The position numbers and the translations under genes are program-made. From Liolophura sinensis (lineage: Eukaryota; Mollusca; Polyplacophora; Chitonida; Chitonidae): a DNA stretch of 64,000 nt. The stretch spans positions 35,947,551-36,011,550 of the forward strand of contig NC_088304.1 of NCBI RefSeq assembly GCF_032854445.1. The letters are read 5' to 3'. Below, in pieces: positions 1 to 12,690 of this stretch (within the stretch, counting starts at the first letter, position 1; the number at the start of each line of letters is the position of its first letter). The notes under the pieces are model-generated. The model was given only the letters and a program-made list of their open reading frames with translations. It did no database searches and was not told the DNA's origin.

Positions 1-560
1 TTTGTGACAAATTGAGTATAGTCAGATATGAACCCGCACCCAGAAGAATTCCTTGAGGTATAAAGCTAAGTTGTTCCACCGTGTGCCAGTATCATCTTGC
101 AACGAAAAAAAACATTCGTGACGAGAATGACAATGTGACGGGCCCATCCTATCAGGGTGTACAGAATCAGTTAGTACAGCGTCCATGTCAACACTTACGC
201 CTTCTACCTGTGTGCAGGAAAGCAGAATGTAGTCAGCGGGCTTGTCACTCTTTTTATAGTAAGAGACTGTTAAGAAAACCGGTCATTCTGACAGCCAATT
301 ATAACTAGCTCTCTGGTCGCCCACTATACAAGCATCACCCTCTAAAGATAATGGGACACTGTGGTGATATATCCGGGGAAATAACGACCATCAATATCTA
401 CAATGATGCAAGTTGGAAATATCACACCGTTATCATTAGGTTTGAAACCAGCGATCATACCAGTCTTTAGCCCATGTAGGAAGTGTAACTGAGAAGTCCT
501 ATCACAAAAAGTGTTCTGTTTTTTTTAAACTTCATTTGTAATAAGAACAAGGCAATGGTG

Positions 561-586
561 TTTATTATTATTATTATTATTATTAT
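561..586. repeat. (TTA)n microsatellite
   Basis: Near-perfect TTA/ATT triplets (561-586), giving poly-Ile or poly-Asn in short frames on either strand. Confidence 0.9.
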
Positions 587-1198
587 AGTTTTGGATGGGA
601 AGGCGGTTGGCAAAAAAATTATTGTCACGGTGAGTTCTATAGGGACTCAAAGACATGTTTACGTGAATGTACAGATAAAAATGAACGCCTGGCTCCTGTA
701 CACTTCGCCTGGAAGTAACCTGCATTCCACCTGTGAGATGTATAGGTCTATGTGATCGGATACCCTTGTATGGTACCTCCGACGTAAAATCAAGGTCAAA
801 GAAGTGGTTGTCTATGAGTGTCTGCTATTCATGACGTCACGACGAAACAGAAGAAAGCATCGCGAAGGGCATCGTAACAGGTTTGAATTTCTTGCTTTTT
901 TAATAACATGACCAAGTAATACTTGAATTACCACACGAATCCGTCATCATCTCGTAGGCCACCCGGAATAAACCACGCCTGCTCGTAACTCTGTGTTTGA
1001 ATGTCCACATTAAGCCACAACCGTACATCAAATCTGAATTCCAGATTAGCAATGCACAGGTTTCTATATAACTAAACAAAAACCTCATAAAACTGCGGCA
1101 TTCCTCTCTCGTTTCTTCATCTGCCCAAAGTACACATATAACGATCTACACACTTAATGGCAAACTGGTCTCAGTCACACTTTTAAATTATTTTTTGT

Positions 1199-1528
1199 AT
1201 TTGTTTATCTATTTATTTATTTATTTATTTATTTCAATGAATAATTCTTGATGAACGGCCGAGTGTATCACTTATTTATACCTTTCAGATTTATGGGTGG
1301 AGTAAACCGGAGTGAGCCGAGGAATCCATCGATTTGGCAAGTTCCTGACGAATTTTTCCACGTGTGACGTACATAGATGCAAACTATATTTAAGCAAGGC
1401 AAGCGCTCTTCTGGTTGTGCAAACTGCCACAAGAGTGCCATCTACCGATTATTGTCACCAAGGCCATGTGAACCATGAGAGCGAGGAATTAACCAACTCC
1501 CTGTACAAGGCCGGGCTTGAACCGTGAT
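1199..1528 (-). mobile_element. SINE-C relic, near full length
   Basis: Read on the plus strand, it starts with a (tatt)n tract (1205-1234), the reverse complement of a SINE tail. It continues through 'ttatgggtggagtaaaccgg' and 'tttttccacgtgtgac', and ends in a tRNA-like head: reverse complemented, 'acggttcaagcccgg' fits a pol III B box. This 'gtggag(t/g)aaaccgg' family is distinct from SINE-A, which reads 'gtgggaggaaaccgggcag'. Target-site duplications are not visible. A 71-codon frame across it is not a gene. Confidence 0.6.
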
Positions 1529-4103
1529 GTATGTTATAACTTACACCGGTATGTACATTTCAAAGGCCACAGACGTACGGTGGCTCTCTTTCATCGTATG
1601 CGCGTAAGCACACTTCACCCTATATTACCGATATACATTTACGTTAACATTAAGCTACAGTTACAACAATCAATGAACGGCACTAACAACACGGATTACA
1701 CGGACTACTTGAAGCCCGGTTTGCTCTCTTTAATAACATCATTACAGTACTTCGGTCTACCGTATTATTGGTATACAAACTCCATTCATTCACCGATACG
1801 CAAGTTTATTCCCATATTCATTACTTTAGTTTGGTTCGGTTTTGTGTAGTTTATTCAACAATCTCTTGAAGGTGGCCGAAGGTGAAGTTACAGAGTTGAT
1901 AACAAAACAATGACAAAAGTATAATGATAAACCAACAGGTAGTTTAAAGGTGACATAACCGCTGTCGATATTTTTACCTGTAAGTTACGACACAAATTAA
2001 TGATTAGAAGTGTGGCGATTAAGTGAAAATATAAAAATATCTTAGTATCAAGTAAAAAACACCTGCACATTTCACCAGACAACTTTGCTAATCAGTGCCG
2101 CTTGCCTGTCTGTATGCCGATATACTCTCAAATAAGAATTCGGCACAAAAATTAGCGTTATCCTATCAAAAGAGACTCTCCTGTGACTTGCCACGCTTCT
2201 AATCCCATCTATTTGACCCCGAGCAATGATGGAAAAAAGCACAAAACCCCTCTTCCACTTAATGGTTACAAGTTGTACATGTCAGTATGACTAATTTTTT
2301 TAGCAGGACACATGGTATTAAAAATGGGGATGTTTTTTTTCTCTCCCAAATTTGTCTAAACACCTGTGAAAATCAAATGCATTTAAACAATAGCTAACAT
2401 TGTAAATGTAACGAGACTTTTATACGTGACTTCAGTTGCTGGAAGGACATAAACGCAACATGGTTCCTTTGTCCAAGAACAAAGCTTATCGGTATTTTAC
2501 ACAAAATTTAACGGCCACCATTAACCTCATACAGGCTTGATTACTTAATTAGCGTTTCCATAGAGACAAGCAAAAAAAAAAAACGAACGAAATGGGATAA
2601 GCTATATATAGAGATATATGAGGTCCTTTTTGTCGTTGGAGTCTAAGCATTGGCAGAGATACAAAATAAAAGACTGGTAGAGAGGAGAGTTTTTCTTGTC
2701 GCATAGACAAGGAAAAACAAATAGTGAAAATGGAGATGTGTTTTCTCTGATGCACATGTGATAACCTGTTTTCAAACCTGCAAAGATATTGAAGCTTCTT
2801 ACATGTGACGTGAGCGTGGTCATGTTGACAGCCACGTGGCTGCCACTGCCTCTGGAGCCGGAACATGTCAAAATGGAGTACTTCATCTAAACAAACAACG
2901 GTGTAAGCTGATTGGAAATTTTAGACTGGTTAATTGTCTGCCAGTCACACATGATTTATCTAGGTCAGGATGTTCATCTTCGGTATTTTGTAATTTTGTC
3001 ATTCCCTTCTCAGAGGTGCCTGTAATGTATGAATGATTTATAGCTCGAAATGTTCACTTACCATTAACCACAATAACGTGTCATGCATGTACACTTCACC
3101 GTTATTCACGTGATTTCTTATTTCGACTTCGGGGAACACCTTTTCCGAAGTATTTTTAAGCCTTAAGCCCAGTATTTACTTTCAGTTAGGTTGGGATCTA
3201 CTTCCGGTTCTTTTGTATTAAAAGGAGTTTAGTAAGTTTTATTTTTTTAATTGAAGCACATCTGTCGTGCTAGTGAAAGACAACGCTACTGTCTCATTTT
3301 ATATCGGAGACATTTATTCCAACATTTTAGTAGAGACTTATCTGTTTATTACATATCTAATCTGTATATAGAAATTTTAAGTTATGCCATTTTGAATAAT
3401 TGTGTTAAGTAAACCATTTACAAAAGATGGATTCTGACCTAGTTTGAGTGTTACAGTTTATTTGGTTGGTCAAAGTGGTGAAATGAAACAAACTAGCCCT
3501 ATGGCAACATAATAGGTTTGTGGGCCAATGCACTCACAGCATGCTTCATTAACTTTTGTTAACATTATTGCGCATGTAAAAAAAAAATAACGGCATAACA
3601 TCTGCTGTCTCATTTGGCATTCAACATTGAATGAATATTCAGATTGTACTCATACCTTGCCGTATACCCGTAAAAAACCCACATGCCACGGTTTCTAACT
3701 TTAGTCAAAATATATTCAAAGAACTAGAACTATTATCATCTTTGTAGCAAGAGGTTATCACTAAACGTTGAGGTAAAATACAAATTTGAATAGTTAGAAA
3801 ACAGACCAAAACATCAAATGGTTAAGAAAAAGGTTAAGCTATTCCTAAGTCTATATTAATATATGTTAGCTTCATGACCATTGAAATGATATGACCTGTA
3901 CATGCCTGCACTTGTGACTAAAGTTTAGCGTCAAGAGATGTAAAGGAGAGAGGAAAGGGTGATGAAATCATTACTTCCGCGGAGTTTACACCTGAGACAC
4001 AGATACACATGTAGGTGAAATGCCCAGATTTGGGATCTCTTCATGAAAGAAAAGTTTCAATGCAAAATATTTCAATTTCCAATTTCACCAGCTGCTCTTG
4101 TTG
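1529..4103. other. No gene recognised
   Basis: AT-rich DNA. Two overlapping minus frames at 2549-2886 (105 and 94 codons) lack any recognisable domain or exon signals. Confidence 0.45.
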
Positions 4104-4900
4104 TACCCACTTCATTAGCTTGGACCCGATTTGCCACCTAGAAAACCCTTTACCTCCTAAGACCCGTCATACTACCTTGGACACGCTTTACCACTTAGGA
4201 TCACATTTACTACCTAGGGCCACCTTTACCACCTAGAACACGTTTTACCACCTAGGACCACCTTCACCACCTATGACCCGCTATACCACCTAGAACACGC
4301 TTTACCACCTAGGACCACCTTTACCACCTAGAACCCGCTTTACCACCTAGAACCCGCTTTACCACATAGGACCACCTTCAACATCTATGACCCGCTATAC
4401 CACCTAGAACACGCTTTACCACCTAGGACCACCTTTACCACCTAGAACCCGCTATACCACCTAGAACACGCTTTACTACATAGGATCACTTTCACCACCT
4501 AGGACCCGCTTTACCACCTAGAACACGCTTTACCACCTAGGACCACCTTTACCGCTTAGGACCTGTTATACCACTTAGGACCCATTTTTCCACCTAGTAC
4601 CTGGTTTATCGCCTAAGGCCCGTTTTATTGCTTAGGACCCGTTTCACCGCTTAGGACCCGTTTTACCACCTAGGACCCGCTTTTCCACCTAAGACCCGCT
4701 TTTCCACCCTGGACCCGGTTTATCGCCTAGGGTTCATTTTAACGCCTAGGGCCCGTTTTACCGCTTAGGACCCGTTTTACCGCCTAGGATCCGGTTTAAC
4801 CTCTAGGACCCGCTTTTCCACCTAAGACCCGCTTTATCACCTTGGGCCCACTTTACCGCCTAAGACTATTTTTACCATCTAACATCAGTTTTATCACCCA
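4104..4900. repeat. 19-bp minisatellite, about 42 copies
   Basis: Tandem units of the form 'accacctagaacccgcttt', with variants 'cctaggacc' and 'ccttcacc'. Many units contain CCTAGG, a 6-bp palindrome. Copies are cleanest from about 4200 to 4560 and decay on the right, where the unit becomes 'accgcttaggacccgtttt'. The 19-bp period is not a multiple of three and no long frame runs through it. Confidence 0.93.
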
Positions 4901-5254
4901 CCACCCAAATCATATGACCTACAGTTATTCTACGTGCTTCAAAAAGACGCACCACTGGTAATAACCTTGTATTCCTGCACAAACCAGGACTCTGCTGGTG
5001 AACTCCAGGTCTGGTATATTTGTATTGTTGTCATGTGATAAATTATTAAATATGATGGCGATACAGCATTCTGAGCAACTCTAAACCAACAACGTCTAAA
5101 AAATTCCAATTAGCATAACTGTGCATTTTTTATCTATTTGTGCTATGCCCATTTACACGATCAGTTCGAGTAAAATCTTAACTTAGCTGGGAGTTAAGTG
5201 ACAAGAGGCAGTATTTCACAACTTAAGTATTACTATTTGCAGGCTATCCCAATA

Positions 5255-5365
5255 GTTATTTATTTATTTATTTCATTGGTGTTTTAAGCCATGCTCAAGA
5301 ATATTTCACTTACATAACGACAAGCAGTATTATGATGAGAAGAAACCCGGGTCCCGGTGGAAACT
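5255..5365 (-). mobile_element. SINE-A 3' fragment at the edge of the 48-bp array
   Basis: (ttat)n followed by 'cattggtgttttaagcc', 'ctcaagaatatttcactta', then 'agcagtattatgatgagaag' and 'aaacccgg': the reverse complement of the SINE-A tail and body. It stops where the 48-bp array begins. The ATG of the long frame through the array (5332) lies inside this element. Confidence 0.75.
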
Positions 5366-6562
5366 TATCACAATGTCGTTGCTGCTCTGGTCTTACTCTC
5401 TATGCTGTGCGTCTATCCCACTGTCGTCACTGCTCTGGTCTTACTCTTTATGCTGTACGTCTATCCCACTGTCGTCGCTGCTCTGGTCTTACTCTCTGTG
5501 CTGTGCGTCCGTCACATTGTCGTCGCTGTTCTGGTCTTACTCTCTATGCTGTGCATCTATCACATTGTCGTCACTGCTCTTGTCTTACTCGCTGTGCTGT
5601 AAGTCTATCACAATGTCGTCGATGCTCTGGTCTTACTCTCTATGCTGTGCGTCTATCCCACTGTCGTCACTGCTCTGGTCTTACTCTTTATGCTGTACGT
5701 CTATCCCACTGTCGTCGCTGCTCTGGTCTTACTCTCTGTGCTGTGCGTCCGTCACATTGTCGTCGCTGTTCTGGTCTTACTCTCTATGCTGTGCATCTAT
5801 CACATTGTCGTCACTGCTCTTGTCTTACTCGCTGTGCTGTAAGTCTATCACAATGTCGTCGATGCTCTGGTCTTACTCTCTATGCTGTGCGTCTATCAAA
5901 TTGTCGTCGATGCTCTGGTCTTACTCTCTGTGTTGTAAGTCTATCACAATATCGTCATTGCTCTTGTCTTACTTTCTATGCTGTACGTCTATCACATAGT
6001 CGTCGATGCTCTGGTCTTACTCTCTGTGTTGCAAGTCTATCACACTGTCGTCATTGCTCTTGTCTTACTCTCTATGCTGTGCATCTATCACAATGTCGTC
6101 TTTGCTCTGGTCTTACTCTCTGTGTTGTAAGTCTATCACAATGTAGTCACTGCCCTTGTCTTACTATCTATGCTGTGCGTCTATCACATAGTTATCGATG
6201 CTCTGGTCTTACTCTCCGTGTTGTAAGTCTATCCCACTGTCGTCACTGCTCTGGTCTTACTCTCTATGCTGTGCATCTATCACAATGTCGTCACTGCTCT
6301 GGTCTTACTCTTTATGCTGTACGTCTATCCCACTGTCGTCACTGCTCTTGTCTTACTCTCTATGTTGTGCATCTATCACATAGTTGTCGATGATCTGGTC
6401 TTACTCTCTGTGTTGTAAGTCTACCCCACTGTCATCACTGCTCTTGTCTTACTCTCTATGCTGTGCATCTATCACAATGTCGTCACTGTTCTTGTCTTAC
6501 TTTCTATGCTGTACGTCTATCCCACTGTCGTCAATGCTCTGGTCTTACTCTCTGTGCTGTAG
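5357..6562. repeat. 48-bp minisatellite with a 240-bp higher-order duplication
   Basis: About 25 units built around 'ctctggtcttactctctatg' and 'ctgtgcgtctatcccactgt'. The block of five units at 5401-5640 is repeated essentially unchanged at 5641-5880 (period 240), pointing to a recent multi-unit duplication. Since 48 is divisible by three, all three plus-strand frames stay open for long stretches. The longest (5332-6393, 353 codons) encodes a 16-residue repeat of the type CSGLTLYAVRLSHCRR. There is no signal peptide, and its start codon comes from the neighbouring SINE, so I treat it as non-coding. Confidence 0.93.
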
Positions 6563-7935
6563 TATATTATTTTAAAGCGCTCAAAACACTATAGGATATT
6601 CACTCAAAACGAAGTGTTCGTCTGTAGCATCTACAAACGGCAACTTCGAATAAAAGTTTTGCGGTTTTGTTTTTGTGCAAACAAAGTTAATTTTTGTTTG
6701 CTATCTTTTGGGATACCTGGGAAACCATTCATTGTCACTATCCATTGTGTATTTTTTCAATGTTTAAATGGTGAACCAAAAATCTAGCATTCCCAGACAT
6801 GGTCCCCAGTGACTATATGGAACAGAATATATGACACAGATTGTCCGCATTGAGTCGATCACGTCCTCAACACAAAATGAATATACATTGCTGCCATATT
6901 TTTTATCATTCTTCTCCACAGTTTTTTTCATCGCTATTATTAGAGGAGACTATTTTACAGGCGCCGTACAGAGAGCACACACTTGTTGAGCGATAGCCTG
7001 GGAAACGTCTCTTCATAAAGATGTGACAGAATGTGTTAAATTACACCACATACCTCCAAACTAATAGGTCACTGGTCTTATATATACATAGTCTGAAGTG
7101 GAGAGGGAACCACCACTGAAACCAATGAAGTAATGAAGTTTGTGTGCGAGGGTTTAGTCCAGGTGTATTCCATGTTTTGACACAAAAGACAATTGTTACC
7201 CAACACAAATATTTATAGTTATAATCTTTTCAGTGCAAGATTGTGCGATCGAATATAGCTGCAGCCCGGAGCGGCTGTGTATTTAGGGGCTGGCTTCTGT
7301 TGTGAAGGACGCCGTTCTCCTTCAAGAGGACGTGGTCGGCTGAACGTTTCAGTGGGTAAAAGTGCTTCCCGTGTATGTTCAGCAGAACTATGTTTCTGAG
7401 ATTTCTGTACCGATGTTTGCTTTGAGACAATACTCCGGAGTGCCGCAGAAATGACCATTGTCAATTCACAAGGTTTACGGACAAGGTACCATTCGTGAGA
7501 GCTGAAAAAAGGTCGCGGCTAAGCAAAACATCTCAAGAGAGTGACATCAAATATGCTCGATGCAGAGGACATTGTATGAACTCTCACAACAATGGACCGA
7601 GAGTATAAGGTAGACTATTTCGCAATAATGATTGGATTGCTATGTAACAAGCCCTTACGGATCTATGTAACATAAATCCGTGGTATGCGCACTCGTCTCT
7701 GACCTCTGGGTTTCACTCGTCTTTGACAGAACCGCTCATACTTTCGCTTGTCTAGTGAGCTAAATCCTTTAAAAACTTTCTTTATAATATTATAAAGAGC
7801 TTTAAAATATCGAATAGCATTCCATTTCAACACTAAAAACTTTTAAAAGTTGATAAGAAAAGTTATGAAAAGTAGTAGACAGACTTGGGTGCACTTAATT
7901 ATGAGGGTCTTTTATTCCACCAAGGTGTGATTAGG

Positions 7936-7973
7936 AGGTGGGTGGGGTGGGGGGTTGAGGTGGGGTGGGTGGG
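7936..7973 (+). other. G-rich tract with G-quadruplex potential
   Basis: At least five runs of three or more G separated by one to five bases. It lies in otherwise AT-rich DNA with no gene nearby. Confidence 0.6.
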
Positions 7974-9049
7974 TGTGTAGTAATAATAGCATGTGCTATA
8001 ATAACACGGCTACAATGTGCTACAACGGCTACGAGGGTGACAACGACATGAAATACGTCTCTGATTGACGCAGGCAATATTTTCAGATGAGTAGACTAAA
8101 GAAAGAATTAAGAGATTTGGGTTTCATATACAGCAAATAAACAAAAGTCTATAGCATTTAAAGCAGTTCATGACACACACACAATGAAGATACAGTAAGA
8201 AAGTCAGGATCTAACGTGACAGAAAGTAAAACACATCGGGCATGGGGTGAAGGTCAAATTCATAACGAACTGGGTGCACGAATCACCTGTCTCAGATAAC
8301 TATGTTACAGAAATCCATGGGCTGGAAAAATGGAATGGGTACTGTAAATGAACCAACCCTTCTTTCGCACAGTTACGAGGTAAATCAAGATTTTGCTTGG
8401 TGAAATAGTGACTTCACATAACACGAATTTTGACAGGGACCAACATTTGTCAAACGCCTCGTGCTCTTTTCCCTCCCCATGGATGTCACAAGCTGATAAC
8501 CCACGGAGATTGTCGGTTGATTTATCGTCGTAACCTGTACCCCCGCTCCCCTTCTCTTTCCTTTTTATTCCCTCTCCCCTATTTCATGTAAACATGCAAT
8601 GGTTCCATAGTTAGGAAATGCTGTACGGTGCAATACAAAGTTAAAATGTCTAACATCACAATAGAAAAGACTATTCCAAGTGATTAACTCTATGTTGTAT
8701 ACCTGCTTGTTGACTCCACTGTATATTGACAGTACAGCTATCTTTAAAAGGAGCAGATCAAATTACTGAAAATGATATCGTCGCGACATGCTCATTGTAC
8801 CGTCATAAATTACGATTATTACCCGTCAGTGAGCTTTAAGGAAATAAATCTGTGTAGGACACCTAAGTTGGGCAATGTCAATTATTCATAACAACTTCTA
8901 CAGACCCTGTTATTGAAGATTTATAAGCAAGTGAACATATAAGTTTCACAGGAAACTGATACTTTCTACCCACATAAGTACCCAGTAGTGTCGTAGGAGT
9001 GCTTTTTGCTTGATCACACGACTTTTGCTGAATCATACGACTAAAACAT

Positions 9050-9170
9050 TGTTCCTGTCTTATTCGATCGGCATTCACCCGATGTTGGTGTAAGTTCGAA
9101 TCCAGCACTCACTACTTCCTCTGATACTTTATGTCAAGAGGAGTGTCAGGCACCCGACCAAAGACAGATG
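9050..9170 (+). mobile_element. tRNA-derived SINE head fragment
   Basis: 'gttggtgtaagttcgaatcc' fits a pol III B box and is followed by 'agcactcactacttcctct', which resembles the post-head region of mollusc SINEs. No full A box, tail or target duplication is visible. It is not a tRNA gene, because no cloverleaf can be completed. Confidence 0.45.
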
Positions 9171-10324
9171 CTTACTCTTTTTCAAATTTACACAATTTCT
9201 TAGTTTTACTTATTTAATCTTTTTTTGTACTGCACTCTTTTGTCACTGTTAGTTTTTGACCATTTTAAGAACACAACAAATCAAATAACATTATTTATTT
9301 TGAATGATGGTATGGGAAAAGATCTGAAGGACAACAGCCATTTTGTTTTGACGCACTTGTAGAAACCGCACTTTTATCCCACGCCAACAAAGCTAAAAGC
9401 CATAACATCAGCGGAAACAGGCGCGTTTTTGGATTATGAAAATATATCGCGCCTGATAAACTTGATAACATGATGGCGTTTTTCTCAGTGTGCGCGATTT
9501 TGCTTACCTTGAACTGCAATATGTCGGTTATGAAACATCAACTGGTATAGCGATGTCTTTCATTCACTTAACGATATCTGCTGCATCATTATTCCAGCAT
9601 TAGAATGAAAATGAATAACAACAGACGAGCAGAAGAAATTCATGTTCTAGTTACGTGGGGACGAGGGAAAACAAAACAAGACCTCAGACAGAGGTGACCT
9701 TATTGTCAATAAAACGGGTTCTTTCCATTTGACAGAAATCGTAACCAGTGAAGGTTGTGGACAGATTCACAATGGATAAAAAGCTACAGGTGTCATCCAG
9801 GCAATAGCCAGGTAATAAATCGTCCTCAGCTGTTTCAGGTGCACGAAGCGAGTAGGTAACAAGATGTGCAGAAACATGACTAATTCAGCAACGCTTGCAG
9901 AGTAGTTCACACCTAATGCATTGCACCATTCAAGCTATAGTTCACACGCGATTATTTAGCTCTTTAAACGCAATATTTTGCTGGGAATGAGCCATAACAC
10001 AGTTCACTTCCTCTTGGGAAGGTTCCTCCTCATTAAAATATTTATATCGACACTGTACTTTGCAAATACACTGCCAACACATGTGTGTTTAGAGGAATCC
10101 ATAGCTTCTTTGCTTATTTGGTTGAGCATTCCATTGTTCCATGGGTATGTTTCTACCATACTATGTTCGATAATGTAGACAACCCATTGCCTTTGTCATG
10201 ATTTCCCTTTGTATTCAACCTGACTATGTAATCATCGATAGAAATACACGCGTAAATCAATAGGAAATACGCCAAAGCAGATATATATCACCAATGACAT
10301 AAGCCCCATGTGTCATTTACTAGT

Positions 10325-10505
10325 CCAGCTCATGCTGGCTTCCTCTCCAGCTGTACGTGGGAAGGTCTGACAGCAACCTGCGGATGGTCGTGGTTTTCTC
10401 CCGGGCTCTGTCCGGTTTCCACCCACCATAACGCTGGCCGCCGTCGTATAAGTGAAATATTCTTGAGTACGGCGTGAAACACCAATCAAATAAATAAATA
10501 AATCG
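10325..10505 (+). mobile_element. SINE-A, 5'-truncated, with target-site duplication
   Basis: Starts 'ccagctcatgctggcttcc', runs through 'cctgcggatggtcgtgg' and 'gccgtcgtataagtgaaata', and ends in the family tail plus (aaat)n. The flanks carry an exact 9-bp direct repeat, tttactagt, at 10316-10324 and 10506-10514. The tRNA-like head is absent. Confidence 0.9.
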
Positions 10506-10599
10506 TTTACTAGTGGTAAGGTTTAGATAAGGGTTCGCCTTTTCTGGTCAGAAATAGCCTCGATAAGTTTAAACGTTGGTGCGTTTCCAGTGAGCGATA

Positions 10600-10680
10600 A
10601 CAGTGAAAAACACGCAGGAAAATAACAGTGAAAAACAAGCAGGAACATAACAGCGAAATCAAACAGGAACACACTGAGCT
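10600..10680. repeat. Three-copy ~28-bp tandem repeat
   Basis: 'aacagtgaaaaacacgcagg' is followed by two variants (acaagcagg, atcaaacagg). It is a short local duplication. Confidence 0.7.
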
Positions 10681-12607
10681 ATAGCCGATTCCACAAAGCC
10701 AGTTTTGACTTAAGTCAAAACTTGAAACATGATTTTAGAGCTTAGTTTCAAGCCCAGTAAAATTTTTACCTATTGATCAATGATATCTTAAGATGAATGT
10801 GTGAAAATTTCAACTTCTAAAACCAAAAACTATCCAATGTAACAATGCTTTAAAATTTCACAGAGGTCAGAAATGTCTGTGTGCAATTGGCCTCTGATGC
10901 TCAAAAGTTACCCGAATATCTGGAACATGGATATTTACTGATATCTGTAGGAATGGCCGCGATAAACGTTTACTGCTCCATCTGGCCAGTCGTATTCAGT
11001 TTCGAAATGACCTCACCATGTCAGGTGGCCAACTGCATGTATTGTACATTCTAGGAATAAGACAAATAAACCTTGCTTTAGGTGTATAAGGTGAAGAGGT
11101 AAAGCGTTGTATTCTTCTTCCGAGTACAGATAATGAGGAATACCTCCGCTTATTGCGCATAAACAAAGCAAATGAGTGAAAACATATCAACAAAATGCAT
11201 ATACATACATACATGTAAAAGTGTGATTGTAGCGCAAATACACAGGCTTAGTTCAATGATAACGCATCGCGGAGTGCTTGGTCAACATGAAAACATGGCC
11301 AGTGTACGCTCACTGTACAATCTACAGCCCTTGCGCATTTCCACAATGGGCACTAGGATCAAAAACAAAAACATACCGTCCAACAACAACAACAACAACA
11401 ATAACAATGACGTGGTCACGGAGCTGCTTCTCACACCTAAATCACAATGTACACCAGCAAAACAGTTTGTTGCTGACAACAAATAAATGGCAGCCGTAAA
11501 GCTATGTTATACACATACATGTATATGGTGAAAAGACCCTTTTGTACTAACCTTAACGAGTCTACATGGATCCTTAGTTGTGTTCAAACGTCTAGTATTT
11601 CTCCCTCTGTCTGTTTTACCAACTAAGTGACATAGTCGGGTGTCCCTAGGATGTTTGGATGTCACCCAGTGCTAATTACACCTGCTGCTAATTAAATATC
11701 TCTTCATGCAGACGTTGTCATGATGTCACGTACGGTACTTCTAATTGCTAATCCGGATATGGTTATTGTCCCTGTGTTCACCGCAGCGACTGATCCGCAC
11801 GATTGATTGATTTTTATCACTGTATACATACATATACATATATACCAGGTCACTGTGTGCCTTGTGTATTGAACAATCAGATAATGAAAACACTGTGTCG
11901 GTTTCCAGTTACCAGAATGAGAGCTTGTATTCCAAAACGTTGTCACGAGATACCTTGTTATTTACGCGGGTGATGTTAAAAACGCCATTATCTGAAGATT
12001 TGTGCACCAAAACTGAAATATTATACTGTAACTCTACTGTGTTTCGGTAACTAGCACTAATACATCTGAAACGTTTAACAATTATGGCTACCCCAAGATA
12101 TATTCATGGAGACATTGGCTATATAAGGACCTGGTACGGTAAAGCAGACAATTGGCCCCAGAGAGCAGCGACAAGAAAGTGCAAATTTCTAAATCCCAAC
12201 ACAATTCTGTAAGTTTACAAATCAGAAGTATGAATATTGGTCGAATAACCCGTAGAGCTTACATGGCCGTAAAAGGGATGGCTGCTTAGTAATTAGTAAC
12301 CCGCCAAAAATGTACTCTTGACCAAAAACGCCAAATATTCGTTCAAAAGAGGCACTGTGTTTATAATTTGTAAAAATGAAGATCAATGTTAACCATAAAA
12401 ATGTGTGAGTAAATACATAGGCCACCTTGCATTAAATAAGAGTTTTAATGAATTAGAATGGATAAGCCATGATATTACGTAATATTGTGCAACTGTGGCG
12501 AAATCATACATGCATCGTGCTTGAGTGCATATATGGTCCTCTAGCGTACTATCTGGCTAGCATGTTATGCGTTCTGGAATTAAGTATACGGCTGAAACTC
12601 ACATTTG
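10681..12607. other. No gene recognised
   Basis: AT-rich; the (CAA)n tract is the only distinct element. Confidence 0.45.
11381..11408. repeat. (CAA)n microsatellite
   Basis: About nine CAA triplets, the last ones degenerate (caataacaa). It creates the poly-Asn and poly-Leu stretches seen in short frames on either strand. Confidence 0.9.
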
Positions 12608-12690
12608 TGATATTTATTTAACTGATTGGTGCATAACTGCGTGCTCAAGAATTTTTCAGAAAGTTACATTTGTGGTGCATTGATTGTCAC
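12608..12690 (-). mobile_element. SINE-A tail fragment
   Basis: 'atttatttaactgattggtg' followed by 'gcgtgctcaagaatttttca' matches the reverse complement of the SINE-A 3' end. The body is missing. Confidence 0.65.

Larger units (their letters stand above)
6563..10315. other. No gene recognised outside the listed elements
   Basis: Frames up to 81 codons only. Holds the G-rich tract (7936-7973) and the SINE head fragment (9050-9170). Confidence 0.45.
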
